From the NCBI RefSeq assembly GCF_039534125.1, contig NZ_BAAAUV010000004.1:62001-126000 (forward strand): DNA of 64,000 nucleotides, read 5' to 3'. The notes beneath the pieces were generated by a model. It was not told the DNA's origin and did not search any database. It saw nothing but the letters and a program-made list of their open reading frames with translations. Positions 16,938 through 25,449 of this stretch are shown piece after piece. Positions within the stretch are counted from its first letter, which is position 1; every line of letters starts with the position of its first letter. The translations under genes and the position numbers were made by a program. The stretch is from Actinocorallia longicatena. Lineage in GTDB: Bacteria; Actinomycetota; Actinomycetes; Streptosporangiales; Streptosporangiaceae.

Positions 16938-18085
16938 GGGAGCGCCTCCTCGGTCCCGAGCAGGACCGTCGCGTGCGACGACAGGATGCCGCCGGTGCCG
17001 TGCGCCAGAGCGATCTTCGCGTCCGGCACCTGGCGGGCCCCGCAGTCGCCGCGCAGCTGCCGGACGGCCTCCACCAGCAGGAGCAGCCCGAGCATGCCGG
17101 GATGGCAGGAGGACAGGCCGCCGCCGGTGGTGTTCAGCGGGAAGGAGCCGCCGGGGGCGATCCGGCCGCCGGAGACGAAGTCCGGTGCCTCGCCGCGGCC
17201 GCAGAATCCGAGGTCCTCCAGGGAGAGCGCGACGGTGATGGTGAACGAGTCGTAGATCTGGGCGACGTCGACGTCGTCCGGGCGCAGCCCCGCCCTGGCG
17301 AACGCGGCCCGGCCGGAGACCAGGGCGCCGGTCCGCAGCAGGTCGGGCGACTGGCTCATCGAGCTTCCCGTGGTGCACTCGCCGTAGCCCAGGACGTGGA
17401 CCGGGGGGCGGCGCAGGTCGCGTGCCCGGTCGGCGGAGGTGAGGACGATCGCGCCGCCGCCGTCGGTGACCAGGCAGGCGTCGAGCGCGCCGATCGGGGA
17501 GGAGATCATGGGGGCGGCGAGCACCTCCTCGACCGTGAGCGGGCCCGCCTCGTGACGGAAGGCCGCCGGGTTGAGCAGCGCCCACGCGCGGGCCGCCACG
17601 GCGATCTCCGCCAGGAACTCCCGGCCGCGCCCGTGGACGTGGAGATAGCGCTGGGCGGCCATCGCGTAGTACGACAGCGGATACAGCGGGGCGTAGGGGG
17701 TCTCGAACTGCGCTTCGGGCGTCCAGGGGTCGACGGCGCCGCCGAGGCTGCGCGAGCGGGCGGAGCGCTGGTCCGAACCGTAGGTGATCAGCACGGTCGT
17801 GCACTGCCCGGCCTCGATCGCCTGGACGGCCCTGGCCACGTACATCTCGAACGCCGAGCCGCCCGCGAACGTCGAGTCGGTCCAGACCGGGCGCAGCCCG
17901 AGGTAGTCGGCGACCTGCGCGGCGGAGAACCGGCCGGCGCCCGCGGTGGCGAGACCGTCGACGTCGCCGAGGGCGAGCCCCGCGTCGGCGAGAGCCCGCC
18001 CGACCGCCTGCGCCTGGAGCTGGAGGATCGACTTCCCGGTGAGGCCGAGGTCGGACTCGGCCGCCCCGGCGATCGCGACGCTCAC
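16934..18085 (-). CDS. Thiolase-superfamily protein, Ltp2-like (probable acyl-CoA retro-aldolase)
   Basis: A 383-residue thiolase-fold protein lacking the classical nucleophilic cysteine: the position that reads C-A-S-G in condensing thiolases is TFAGGSAFEMYVARAV. The C-terminal segments IYDSFTITVALSLEDLGFCGRGE and LNTTGGGLSSCHPGMLG match the SCP-x/Ltp2 group. With the DUF35 partner and MaoC hydratases next door it is best read as a hydratase/retro-aldolase module that removes a short acyl-CoA from a branched side chain. An ordinary thiolase is less likely. The substrate is unknown. Confidence 0.85.
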   Translation of the reverse strand: MSVAIAGAAESDLGLTGKSILQLQAQAVGRALADAGLALGDVDGLATAGAGRFSAAQVADYLGLRPVWTDSTFAGGSAFEMYVARAVQAIEAGQCTTVLITYGSDQRSARSRSLGGAVDPWTPEAQFETPYAPLYPLSYYAMAAQRYLHVHGRGREFLAEIAVAARAWALLNPAAFRHEAGPLTVEEVLAAPMISSPIGALDACLVTDGGGAIVLTSADRARDLRRPPVHVLGYGECTTGSSMSQSPDLLRTGALVSGRAAFARAGLRPDDVDVAQIYDSFTITVALSLEDLGFCGRGEAPDFVSGGRIAPGGSFPLNTTGGGLSSCHPGMLGLLLLVEAVRQLRGDCGARQVPDAKIALAHGTGGILSSHATVLLGTEEALP

Positions 18086-18459
18086 CCGCGCCTGCGCAGG
18101 ACCGCGCCGGCCGGGGCGACCGCGACCCGGCCGTCCGCCTCGATCCGCAGGGCGACGGTGATCTCGTCGTCGCTCTCGGCCGTGACCTCACCGAGGCAGC
18201 GGACGGTCTCCCCGGCGAAGACGAGGCTGCGGAACCGGAAGTGCAGCCCGGTCAGCTCCCAGCCGGGGCCGAGCCAGTCCTGGACCTGCGCGGCGAGGAG
18301 GGCGCCGAACATCTGGCCGTCCACGACAGGGGCGTCGAGACCGCGTTCGGCGAGGTAGGACGGGTCGTAGTGGAGCCGGTGCCAGTCCCAGGTGGCCCCG
18401 GCGTAGGCGATCATGTCGGCGAGCTCGATCTTCCGCTCGAGCGGCGGGACCGCGGTCAC
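18082..18459 (-). CDS. MaoC-like enoyl-CoA hydratase subunit (ChsH1-like)
   Basis: A 125-residue single hot-dog domain with the hydratase-type motif YAGATWDWHRLHYDPSYLAERG followed by VVDGQMFGALLAAQVQDWLG. The Asp/His pair expected of the MaoC active site is present in the first motif. It starts with GTG at 18459, inside a 4-nt overlap with the second hot-dog gene, so the two probably form a heteromeric hydratase like ChsH1/ChsH2 of the steroid pathway. Confidence 0.87.
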   Translation of the reverse strand: MTAVPPLERKIELADMIAYAGATWDWHRLHYDPSYLAERGLDAPVVDGQMFGALLAAQVQDWLGPGWELTGLHFRFRSLVFAGETVRCLGEVTAESDDEITVALRIEADGRVAVAPAGAVLRRRG

Positions 18460-18953
18460 CGCGGGTCCAGGGCGAGATGGATGAGGGTCTCCTCGTTGGT
18501 GGCCAGCAGCGTGCCGTGCTGGTCGGTGTAGCGGGCGACCGAGGTCACGACGAGCATGGCCGCGCCGTTGCCCGCGGTCCGCTCGGTCACCGCCTCGAGC
18601 CGCCAGGTCGTGGTGACGACGTCCGACGGGCCCGCCGGCCGGTGGAAGGCGTAGGAGTTGCCGCCGCGGATCAGCCGGGTGCCGGGGATCTCGAGGTCCC
18701 AGCCGTGGCCGGGGAAGCCGTGGTCGTCGCGGGGCAGCCCGGTGAACTGGTTGGTCTCGCAGAGCAGCGTCGGCGGGGCGATCACGTCGGGATGGCCGTG
18801 CTCGCGCGCGTGGGCGGCGTCGGTGTACAGCGGGTTGCGGTCGCCGACGGCCTGCGCGAAGTAGCGGATGGCCGCCCGGCCGAGCTCCTCCGGCGCGGTG
18901 TAGACGACCTCGCGGCCGACCATCGCCTCGATCTCGGGGGTGAGCAGGCTCAT
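18456..18953 (-). CDS. MaoC N-terminal-type dehydratase subunit (FAS1-type hot dog)
   Basis: A 165-residue hot-dog protein of the MaoC_dehydrat_N type: AIRYFAQAVGDRNPLYTDAAHA, followed by VIAPPTLLCETNQF and IRGGNSYAFHRPAGPSDVVTTTW. This resembles the N-terminal half of ChsH2-like proteins, whose DUF35 half is encoded separately here at 16560-16937. A role in hydrating a branched 2-enoyl-CoA is likely. Both flanking genes overlap it by 4 nt. Confidence 0.86.
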   Translation of the reverse strand: MSLLTPEIEAMVGREVVYTAPEELGRAAIRYFAQAVGDRNPLYTDAAHAREHGHPDVIAPPTLLCETNQFTGLPRDDHGFPGHGWDLEIPGTRLIRGGNSYAFHRPAGPSDVVTTTWRLEAVTERTAGNGAAMLVVTSVARYTDQHGTLLATNEETLIHLALDPR

Positions 18954-19915
18954 CGCAGCACCGCCGTGGGGACGACCTCGAGCAGGAACTCCGGCCGCAG
19001 CAGCGCGGAGCAGACCACGGTCGTCACCGCGGGGACCGGCCCGAAGTACTTCTCCCGCAGCGGGGCCAGGGCCGCGAGGGCGGGGACGGCCTCGGGCGTC
19101 GCGTACTCCACCAGGGAGACGATCTCGGCGCCCGGGACCTGCCGCAGCACGGTCTGGACGTTGGCGTAGGTGAAGTCGGCCTGGGCGGCCAGGTCGCCGG
19201 GGAACAGCGCCCGCTGGGTGACCGGTTCGAGCGCGGCGAAGCCGGACATGAACAGGGTCCGCCCGGCCAGGACGCCGGGACGGTAGGTGAGGGTGTCGTA
19301 CCGCTCCCATCCCGGGTTGACGGTCTTCAGCGGGGCCCGGGAGGCGAGGGCGTCCAGGGAGACGCGGGAGTCCAGGCCGTCCACGAGGATCCCGGCCGAG
19401 GCGGGGAAGACCGGGGCCCCGTCGCGGTCGGTTCCGCCGAGCAGTTCGCGGCGGGGCCGTCCGCACCGGGGGTAGTCGGCGCGCGTGGCCGTCTCGGTGT
19501 AGTCGGTGGTGCGGACGAGGGCGCCGGGCCGCAGTCCCGCCGCGGCCAGCAGATCGGCGGCCTGGAGGAGGCAGTCGCGGTACTGCTCGCGGAAGTCGCC
19601 GTTGGTGCGCGGGCGCAGGCTCGGCAGGTAGACGGTGTCGTCGGCGATCCGGGCGACCGCGTCGCGGGTGCGGACCGGCTCACCGCCGCCGGGGTGGGCG
19701 GTGAGCTCCACCAGCGTTCCGCCCTCGACGCCGGGCAGGGCCGCGACCCGCACGGTGGAGACGGGAACGGGGTGGCCGCCGAGCGGTGACCGGTCGGGCG
19801 GAGCCCCCGTCACGTACTCGGTGACATGGACGAGGTCGCCGACGTCGAAGGCGTGCGAGGCGAGCGCGTCGAGCGCCGCCGCGTAGCCGGGGACGCCGGG
19901 CAGGCGGAGCGTCAC
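18950..19915 (-). CDS. Tandem RidA/YjgF-like protein
   Basis: A 321-residue protein that appears to contain two YjgF/RidA-like domains. The C-terminal one is clear: FMSGFAALEPVTQRALFPGDLAAQADFTYANVQTVL, then VSLVEYATPE and a final PAVTTVVCSALLRPEFLLEV, the RidA trimer signature area. The N-terminal half has a related but weaker pattern (HAFDVGDLVHVTEYVTGAPP). Single RidA domains deaminate reactive enamines or imines; double-domain versions are less common. GTG at 19915 overlaps the PrpD-like stop. A role against imine-type intermediates from a nitrogen heterocycle would fit the island. Confidence 0.75.
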   Translation of the reverse strand: MTLRLPGVPGYAAALDALASHAFDVGDLVHVTEYVTGAPPDRSPLGGHPVPVSTVRVAALPGVEGGTLVELTAHPGGGEPVRTRDAVARIADDTVYLPSLRPRTNGDFREQYRDCLLQAADLLAAAGLRPGALVRTTDYTETATRADYPRCGRPRRELLGGTDRDGAPVFPASAGILVDGLDSRVSLDALASRAPLKTVNPGWERYDTLTYRPGVLAGRTLFMSGFAALEPVTQRALFPGDLAAQADFTYANVQTVLRQVPGAEIVSLVEYATPEAVPALAALAPLREKYFGPVPAVTTVVCSALLRPEFLLEVVPTAVLR

Positions 19916-21192
19916 TGATGTACCTCCAGTGCGGTGAGGACGGGGGAGAGGGAGGGCAGGGAGGCCAGGTCGAGGACGAGATCGGCGACCGGGCCGAGCG
20001 AGGCCTTGGTACGGATGATCCGTTCCACGCGGGGGTCGCCGGGGGCGCCCGAGGCGCGGGGGACCGTCCGCTGCCGCACGGCGCCGCCGGTCTGCCGGAC
20101 GGTGATCCGGGCGGGCTGGTCGGCGGCGGGTCCCGGGGAGCCGACGGGCACCGCGACGATCCGGCCGGCCAGGGCGCGGACCTCGGGGCGGTCGATCACC
20201 GAGTAGTCGAGCGTCCCGTCGAGGAGGAGCGCCGCGACGCTCCACGCCAGGCTGAACTTGGCGTCGTAGGGCGTCACGGGGGGCTCGCCGCAGACGATCG
20301 GCACGGCGTCGGGGTGCAGGGTGACCTCGATCCGCTCCACGGCGGCCGGATCGACGGAGGGCCTGACCAGGACGGCCGCGTCGAGGGCGGCGTGGAGCAG
20401 CCGGCAGGCCGGGTAGGGCTTGACGGAGACCTGTTCCAGTTCCCAGCGTTCGCCCAGGCCGTCCAGGATCGCGGTGGCGGCCGGGGTCTCCCCGAGGAGC
20501 GCCCGGTAGAGGCCGTACTCGCCGTCGAGGATCCGTTCGGGCCCGGTCAGCCCGGCCTCGGCCAGCCGGGCGGAGAGCACGCCGTCCTGCGCGGCGAACC
20601 CGGTGTGGACCTGCTTGACGGTGCCGCCGCTGCGCAGGAACTCCAGCAGCCCGGCCGCCCTGCTGCCGGCGATGCCGAGCGCGTGGACCGTTCGGTCGGC
20701 GTCGAGCCGGTACAGCCGCGCCGCCGTCAGCGCGGCCCCGAACACCCCGCACACCGATGTGGCGTGCAGGCCCCGCGCGTGGAAGCCGTGCGGGACCGCG
20801 GCGGCCAGCCGGCAGATCGTCTCGATGCCGGCCCCCGCGGCGGCGACGATCTCCGCCCCGCTCGCGCCGGTCTCCTCGCCCACCGAGAACGCCACCGGCA
20901 GCACCACGGCCGTCGGGTGGACGAGACCGCCCGCGTGGGTGTCGTCGAAGTCCAGCGCGTGGGCGAGGGCGCCGTTGGCGAAGGCCGCGGCGGGCGCGGG
21001 CAGCCGGAGCGGTCCGGGAAGGACCGTGGCCTCGGGCACTCCGCCGAACGCCCGCGCCACCGTGATCGCGGGCCCGGCCGCCCCCTCCCTGACGGCCGCC
21101 ATCACGCAGCCGAGACCGTCGAGGAGCAGGCGCGTCACGGCCCGCTCCGGCGGCCGGGGCGTCCACTCCGCCAGGGTTCGGCCGACGCTCAT
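19912..21192 (-). CDS. MmgE/PrpD family protein (first copy)
   Basis: A 426-residue protein of the MmgE/PrpD fold, which includes 2-methylcitrate dehydratase, cis-aconitate decarboxylase and iminodisuccinate epimerase. Typical segments are AAAFANGALAHALDFDDTHAGGLVHPTAVVLPVA, SVCGVFGAALTAARL and VKPYPACRLLHAALDAAVLV. Exact chemistry cannot be read off. The second copy in the regulon (37399-38814) shares the HALDFDDTH motif, so two related (de)hydrations or decarboxylations are likely. It overlaps both neighbours by 4 nt. Confidence 0.88.
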   Translation of the reverse strand: MSVGRTLAEWTPRPPERAVTRLLLDGLGCVMAAVREGAAGPAITVARAFGGVPEATVLPGPLRLPAPAAAFANGALAHALDFDDTHAGGLVHPTAVVLPVAFSVGEETGASGAEIVAAAGAGIETICRLAAAVPHGFHARGLHATSVCGVFGAALTAARLYRLDADRTVHALGIAGSRAAGLLEFLRSGGTVKQVHTGFAAQDGVLSARLAEAGLTGPERILDGEYGLYRALLGETPAATAILDGLGERWELEQVSVKPYPACRLLHAALDAAVLVRPSVDPAAVERIEVTLHPDAVPIVCGEPPVTPYDAKFSLAWSVAALLLDGTLDYSVIDRPEVRALAGRIVAVPVGSPGPAADQPARITVRQTGGAVRQRTVPRASGAPGDPRVERIIRTKASLGPVADLVLDLASLPSLSPVLTALEVHQ

Positions 21193-22382
21193 CCGAAGGC
21201 CCCCGCGGCGTTCAACGCCGAGATCCGGACGGAGTCGTAGCCGAGCAGGTCCCGCACGATCGGGTCGAAGTCCTCGCCCCGGCGCGGCGCCCTGCGGTGC
21301 TCGGCCGGTGCGTCGCCGACCCTGACGGGCGAGACGAGGTTGCGCAGGGTGCCGTAGCGGGGGTGCTCGGTCTCGGCGATCAGGCCGCGGGCGGCGGTGT
21401 GCGGATCGGCGAGCGCGGCGGCGACGTCGTTGATCGGCCCGCTGGGGATGGCGGCGGCGCCCAGCGCGGCCAGCCACTCGCCGGCCGGACGGGCCGCGAA
21501 GATCCGCTCCAGCTCGGGGACGAGGGTCCCGGCGTGCTCGCGGCGGTCGGCGAAGGTCGCGTACCGGGGGTCGGCCGCCAGGTCGGGACGGTCGATGACG
21601 ACCGTGAGCCGCTGCCAGAACTTCTCCTTCGCGCAGCCGACGACGATCCAGGCGTCGGCGGCCCGGAAGGCCTGGAACGGCACGAGCGAGGGATGGGCGG
21701 AGTTGCGGGTGCGGACCGGGGAGAAGCCCGCGTTGAGGTGCCACACCCCGGGATAGGTGAGCATCGAGACGGCGGTGTCGAACAGGGAGACGTCGCAGTC
21801 CATGCCGACGCCGTCGCGGCGGGCCGCGTGCAGCCCGGCCAGCAGGGCGAGGGCCGCGACGAAACCGCCGGAGTAGTCGACCAGGGACAGCCCCGACTTG
21901 GCCGGGGGCCCGTCGGGCTCGCCGGTGAGGTCCATCCAGCCCGCGAGCCCCTGCAGGATGTAGTCGTATCCGGGCTCGGCCGAGCGCGGCCCCGTCATGC
22001 CGAATCCGGTGAGGGAGCAGCAGACGATCGCCGGGTTCAGGTGCTTCAGGTCGGCGTAGGTGATCCCCAGCTTGGCCGGGACGTCGCCGCGGAGGTTGGA
22101 GTAGACGACGTCGCTGACCCGGACGAGATCCTCGAACACCGACCGTCCGGAGGGCAGCGACAGGTCCAGGGACACCGACCGCTTGTTGCGGTTGAACGCC
22201 TCGAAGAACAGGGAGTCCTCGTCCTCGGCGTAGGGCGGGACGTACCGGCCGACGTCGCCGCCGGTGTTCGGGTCCTCGATCTTGATGATCTCCGCGCCGA
22301 GGTCGGCGAGGTGCAGAGAGCCGAAGGGGCCCGCTCCGTACTGTTCGAGGCTGACGATCCGCACGTCTTGCAGGGGCCGCAT
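21189..22382 (-). CDS. CaiB/BaiF (class III) CoA-transferase, first of three
   Basis: A 397-residue family III CoA transferase. The N-terminal VRIVSLEQYGAGPFGSLHLADLGAEIIKIE and LFFEAFNRNKRSVSLDL are diagnostic, and Asp in SGLSLVDYSGGFVAAL is the expected catalytic aspartate. It should transfer CoA between a carboxylic acid and an acyl-CoA donor, activating an intermediate without ATP. It overlaps the PrpD-like gene and abuts the LLM gene. Confidence 0.92.
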   Translation of the reverse strand: MRPLQDVRIVSLEQYGAGPFGSLHLADLGAEIIKIEDPNTGGDVGRYVPPYAEDEDSLFFEAFNRNKRSVSLDLSLPSGRSVFEDLVRVSDVVYSNLRGDVPAKLGITYADLKHLNPAIVCCSLTGFGMTGPRSAEPGYDYILQGLAGWMDLTGEPDGPPAKSGLSLVDYSGGFVAALALLAGLHAARRDGVGMDCDVSLFDTAVSMLTYPGVWHLNAGFSPVRTRNSAHPSLVPFQAFRAADAWIVVGCAKEKFWQRLTVVIDRPDLAADPRYATFADRREHAGTLVPELERIFAARPAGEWLAALGAAAIPSGPINDVAAALADPHTAARGLIAETEHPRYGTLRNLVSPVRVGDAPAEHRRAPRRGEDFDPIVRDLLGYDSVRISALNAAGAFG

Positions 22383-23360
22383 CTAGAGCGCTCCGATCAG
22401 GTCGATGATCCGGTCCTGGGCGCGCCGGGTGCGCTCCGGTTCGAGCCCGTGGACGGGAGGGGCGAGCTTGATCGAGGAGGCCGTCCCGGCGTAGGCGCGG
22501 ACGCCCTCGGCGACCTCCTCGGGGTCGCCCGAAAGGGTCAGCGCGGCGGCCATCTCCTCCGGCACGTCCGGGGGGAGTCCGGCCCGGAACGCGGCGCCGA
22601 CGGCCGCGTGCTCCCCGGCGAAGCCGTGGAAGGCGAAGAAGTCCGCGTAGGTGCGGACCGAGGCGTAGAAGCCGACCGTCCCGGCGGCGGCGCGGCGGGC
22701 GGCGGCCGGGTCGGGATCGATCGAGCAGCAGGCCGACACCACGATCTCCGGGGTGCGGCCGGCGGCGGCCAGCCCGGGGGCGATCCGCTCGGCGAGGTAG
22801 CGGGGCGAGCCCAGCTCGTGGGAGATCCAGCCGTCGGCGATCTCCCCGGCGAGCGCGGTCATGGCGGGCCCGACCGCCGCGAGGTGGACCGGGATCCGGG
22901 TGCGGACCGGCTCGGGGCGCCGGTAGCCGCGCATCCGCAGCGAGCGGCGCGCGCCCTCGTGGAGCAGGGGTTCCCCGGTGTGGGCCGAGGCGACGACCAG
23001 CCGGATGATCTCGACGGTGTCGCGCATCCGGCCGACCGGTCCCTCGAACGGCTGGCCGTGCCAGTCCTCGATCAGCCGGCGGACCCCCGAGCCGAGGCCG
23101 AGGACGAGCCGGCCGCCGCTCAGCTCGTCCAGGTCGAGAGCCTCCAGCGCGGTGACGAGGGGGCTGCGGGCGAAGGCGAGCGCGACGGCGGTGCCGATCC
23201 TGGCCCGCTCGGTGCGGGCCGCCACGGCGGCGGCGGTCACGGTCGCGCTGCGGTGCAGTTCGGAGACCCACAGCGTGTCCGCGCCCGCCCGCTCGGCCCG
23301 GACCGCGGCGTCGACGAGCTCGCCGAGGGTCTCGCCCCAGGGGGCGTAGCCGATCCTCAC
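22383..23360 (-). CDS. LLM-class (probably F420-dependent) oxidoreductase
   Basis: A 325-residue luciferase-like TIM-barrel oxidoreductase: AERAGADTLWVSELHRSATVTAAAVAARTERARIGTAV, LSGGRLVLGLGSGVRRLIEDWHGQPFE and a late SGDPEEVAEGVRAYAG. These fit the F420-dependent group common in actinobacteria better than FMN luciferases, but cofactor choice is not certain by eye. GTG at 23360 overlaps the MaoC stop. It may reduce or oxidise a conjugated intermediate. Confidence 0.87.
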   Translation of the reverse strand: MRIGYAPWGETLGELVDAAVRAERAGADTLWVSELHRSATVTAAAVAARTERARIGTAVALAFARSPLVTALEALDLDELSGGRLVLGLGSGVRRLIEDWHGQPFEGPVGRMRDTVEIIRLVVASAHTGEPLLHEGARRSLRMRGYRRPEPVRTRIPVHLAAVGPAMTALAGEIADGWISHELGSPRYLAERIAPGLAAAGRTPEIVVSACCSIDPDPAAARRAAAGTVGFYASVRTYADFFAFHGFAGEHAAVGAAFRAGLPPDVPEEMAAALTLSGDPEEVAEGVRAYAGTASSIKLAPPVHGLEPERTRRAQDRIIDLIGAL

Positions 23361-23875
23361 GGCTGCATCGGGCCCGTCTTGGCGGTGGGGAAGTAGCCCT
23401 TGTCGTGGGGGGCGTCGCGCTTGTAGAGCATGACGGTCCGGTTCCAGGAGATGATCTCCTCGCCGTCCTGGTTCAGCCCGCGGGTCCGGCACGACAGGAT
23501 GCCCGCGTACGGCCGCGACTTCGACTCGCGCTTGTCCGTGACGATCGACTCGGCGTAGACGGTGTCGCCCACGAACACCGGGTGGGTGAGCTTGATGTCG
23601 GTCCAGGCCAGGTTGAGCAGCGCGGTCTGGCTCATGTCGATGACCGACAGGCCCAGGACGAGCGCGACCGTCAGGCCCGAGTTCACGATGATCCGGCCGT
23701 AGGGGGCCCGGGCCGCGAAGTCGGCGTTGAAGTGGTTCTGGTTCGTGTTGAGGGTCAGCAGCGTGAACCAGGTGTTGTCGGCCTCGCTGATGGTCCGCCC
23801 GAACGGGTGCTGGTAGATCGCGCCCGGCTCGAAGTCCTCGTAGTACTTGCCGATCCGGGCCTCGTGCAGGGTCAC
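23357..23875 (-). CDS. MaoC-family dehydratase, first gene of the minus-strand operon
   Basis: A 172-residue hot-dog hydratase: ARIGKYYEDFEPGAIYQHPFGRTISEADNTWFTLLTLNTNQNHFN is the typical N-terminus of mesaconyl-/2-methylfumaryl-CoA-type and related MaoC enzymes, with the Asp and His residues in place. VFVGDTVYAESIVTDKRESKSR follows. The GTG at 23875 is preceded by GGAGGAG, and the operator at 23936-23961 lies 61 nt upstream. Close relatives hydrate mesaconyl-C1-CoA or itaconyl-type thioesters, which would feed the CitE-like lyase at the other end of this operon. Confidence 0.88.
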   Translation of the reverse strand: MTLHEARIGKYYEDFEPGAIYQHPFGRTISEADNTWFTLLTLNTNQNHFNADFAARAPYGRIIVNSGLTVALVLGLSVIDMSQTALLNLAWTDIKLTHPVFVGDTVYAESIVTDKRESKSRPYAGILSCRTRGLNQDGEEIISWNRTVMLYKRDAPHDKGYFPTAKTGPMQP

Positions 23876-23935
23876 CCTCGCTCCTCCGACCGCCTTGACG
23901 TGGCCGCCCGGCGGCGACCATGCTTGCGGGCATAA

Positions 23936-23961
23936 TGAAACACTGTTTCTCCATCCGAAAC
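23936..23961. promoter_or_regulatory. IclR-type operator, site 2 (divergent promoter)
   Basis: Arms TGAAAC (23936-23941), ACT, GTTTCT (23945-23950), CCATC, CGAAAC (23956-23961): central inverted pair with 3-nt spacer and a third arm 5 nt on. It lies in the 100-nt gap between the minus-strand MaoC operon and the plus-strand acyl-CoA synthetase, so it can serve both; the third arm is proximal to the synthetase. Confidence 0.75.
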
Positions 23962-23975
23962 AAGCGGGAGACGGG

Positions 23976-25448
23976 ATGCAGCTCTCCATAGCGGGCGGGA
24001 TCCGCCAGTTCGCGGTCGCGAGCCCGGACGGCGTCGCGGTGATCGACGGCGCGCGCAGGCTCACCTTCCGAGGGCTGCACGACCGGTCGAGCCGGCTGGC
24101 CAACGCGCTGCTGTCGGCGGGCCTGGCCCCCGGGGCGAGGGTCGCGGTGCTGCTGGGGAACCGGCTCGAATGGCCCGAGATCGCCGCCGGGCTAGCCAAG
24201 GCGGGACTGGTCCTGGTGCCGCTCGGGACCAGGTCGACCCCGGCGGAGAACCGGTACATCCTCGAGCACTCGGGCTGCGCTGCGCTGGTCGTCGACCGGG
24301 AGCTGTCCCGGGCCGTGGCCGAGCCGCCGCCGGTGGTCCTGGAACTGGGCGGGAACTACGAGGGCGCGCTCACCGGAGCCTCGCCGACCGACCCGCTGGT
24401 GCCGGTCGGCGAGCACGATCCGTTCACGATCGTCTACACCTCCGGCACGACGGGACGGCCGAAGGGCGTGGTCATCAGCCACCGCTCCCGGGTGCTGACC
24501 TTCTACTGCGCGGCGCTGGAGTGGCGGCTCGGCCCCGGGCGGGTCAGCGTCGCGGTCGCGCCGATGTACCACGGCGCGGGGTTCGCGTTCGGGTACGCCC
24601 CGGTGTTCACCGGCGGGACCGTGGCGATGCTGCGCTCCTTCGATCCCGACGGCCTGCTCGCGCTCGTCGCGGAGGTGCGGGCGCAGAGCGTCTTCCTGGT
24701 GCCGACCCACGCCCACCAGCTCCGGGCCTCGGGCGCCGTCGGCAGGCATGACCTGTCCAGTCTCGACACCCTCTACTTCAACGCCGCAGCGCTGCCCGCC
24801 GCCCTCAAGGACTGGGTGCGCGAGGCCTTCCCCGGCGTGGACGTGCACGAGCTGTACGGCTCGACCGAGGCGGGGATCGTCACCGACAGCCGTCCCGCCG
24901 ACGCCCGTCCCGGTTCGGTCGGGCCGCCGTGGTTCCTCACCGAGCTGCGGATCGTCGACGACGAGGGCCGCCGGGTGCCGCCGGGAGAGCCAGGGGAGCT
25001 GTTCTCGCGCTCACCGTTCCTGATGAACGGCTACCTGGACGATCCCGCCGCCACCGCCGCCTGCACGTCCCCCGACGGCTTCTTGAGCTCGGGCGACATC
25101 GCCGTCCAGGACGCCGACGGCCATGTGACGATCGTCGACCGCAAGAAGGACATGATCATCTCCGGCGGGGTGAACATCGCCCCGCGCGAGGTCGAGGAGG
25201 TCCTCGCCGGCTGCCCGGGCGTCGCGGAGGCCGCCGTCGTGGGGCTGCCCGACGAGCGCTGGGGCGAGCGGGTCACCGCGTTCGTGGTCCCGCTGCCCGG
25301 CGCCGCCCCCGACCCGGACGCGCTCGTCGCGCGCTGCCGGGAGGTCCTGGCCGGGCCGAAGGTGCCCCGCCGGATCGAACTCGTGACCGCCCTGCCGCGC
25401 AACGCGGCCGGGAAGATCCTCAAGCGAGAACTGCGAAAGGAAGGCTGA
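23976..25448 (+). CDS. Acyl-CoA synthetase (AMP-forming, ANL superfamily)
   Basis: A 490-residue ligase that activates a carboxylic acid to its CoA thioester with ATP. The P-loop motif VYTSGTTGRPKGVVISH, the LYGSTEAG motif, LSSGDIAVQDADGHVTIVDRKKDMIISGG and the C-terminal PRNAAGKILKREL with the adenylation lysine are present. ATG 23976 follows GCGGGAG. As first gene after the shared operator it probably starts the CoA-dependent part of the pathway carried out by the divergent operon. Whether the acid is a propionate side chain or a fatty or isoprenoid acid is not determined. Confidence 0.93.
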   Translation: MQLSIAGGIRQFAVASPDGVAVIDGARRLTFRGLHDRSSRLANALLSAGLAPGARVAVLLGNRLEWPEIAAGLAKAGLVLVPLGTRSTPAENRYILEHSGCAALVVDRELSRAVAEPPPVVLELGGNYEGALTGASPTDPLVPVGEHDPFTIVYTSGTTGRPKGVVISHRSRVLTFYCAALEWRLGPGRVSVAVAPMYHGAGFAFGYAPVFTGGTVAMLRSFDPDGLLALVAEVRAQSVFLVPTHAHQLRASGAVGRHDLSSLDTLYFNAAALPAALKDWVREAFPGVDVHELYGSTEAGIVTDSRPADARPGSVGPPWFLTELRIVDDEGRRVPPGEPGELFSRSPFLMNGYLDDPAATAACTSPDGFLSSGDIAVQDADGHVTIVDRKKDMIISGGVNIAPREVEEVLAGCPGVAEAAVVGLPDERWGERVTAFVVPLPGAAPDPDALVARCREVLAGPKVPRRIELVTALPRNAAGKILKRELRKEG

Positions 25449-25449
25449 C

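Noticed and set aside
16934..18085. Classical acetyl-CoA acetyltransferase
   Set aside because: The nucleophilic cysteine motif is missing, and a DUF35 partner is adjacent.
14582..23875. Minus-strand operon read as a steroid side-chain cluster
   Set aside because: The module types are shared with steroid pathways, but no steroid ring-degradation genes (Kst/Hsa/Kshs) occur in the window and the regulator is IclR-type.
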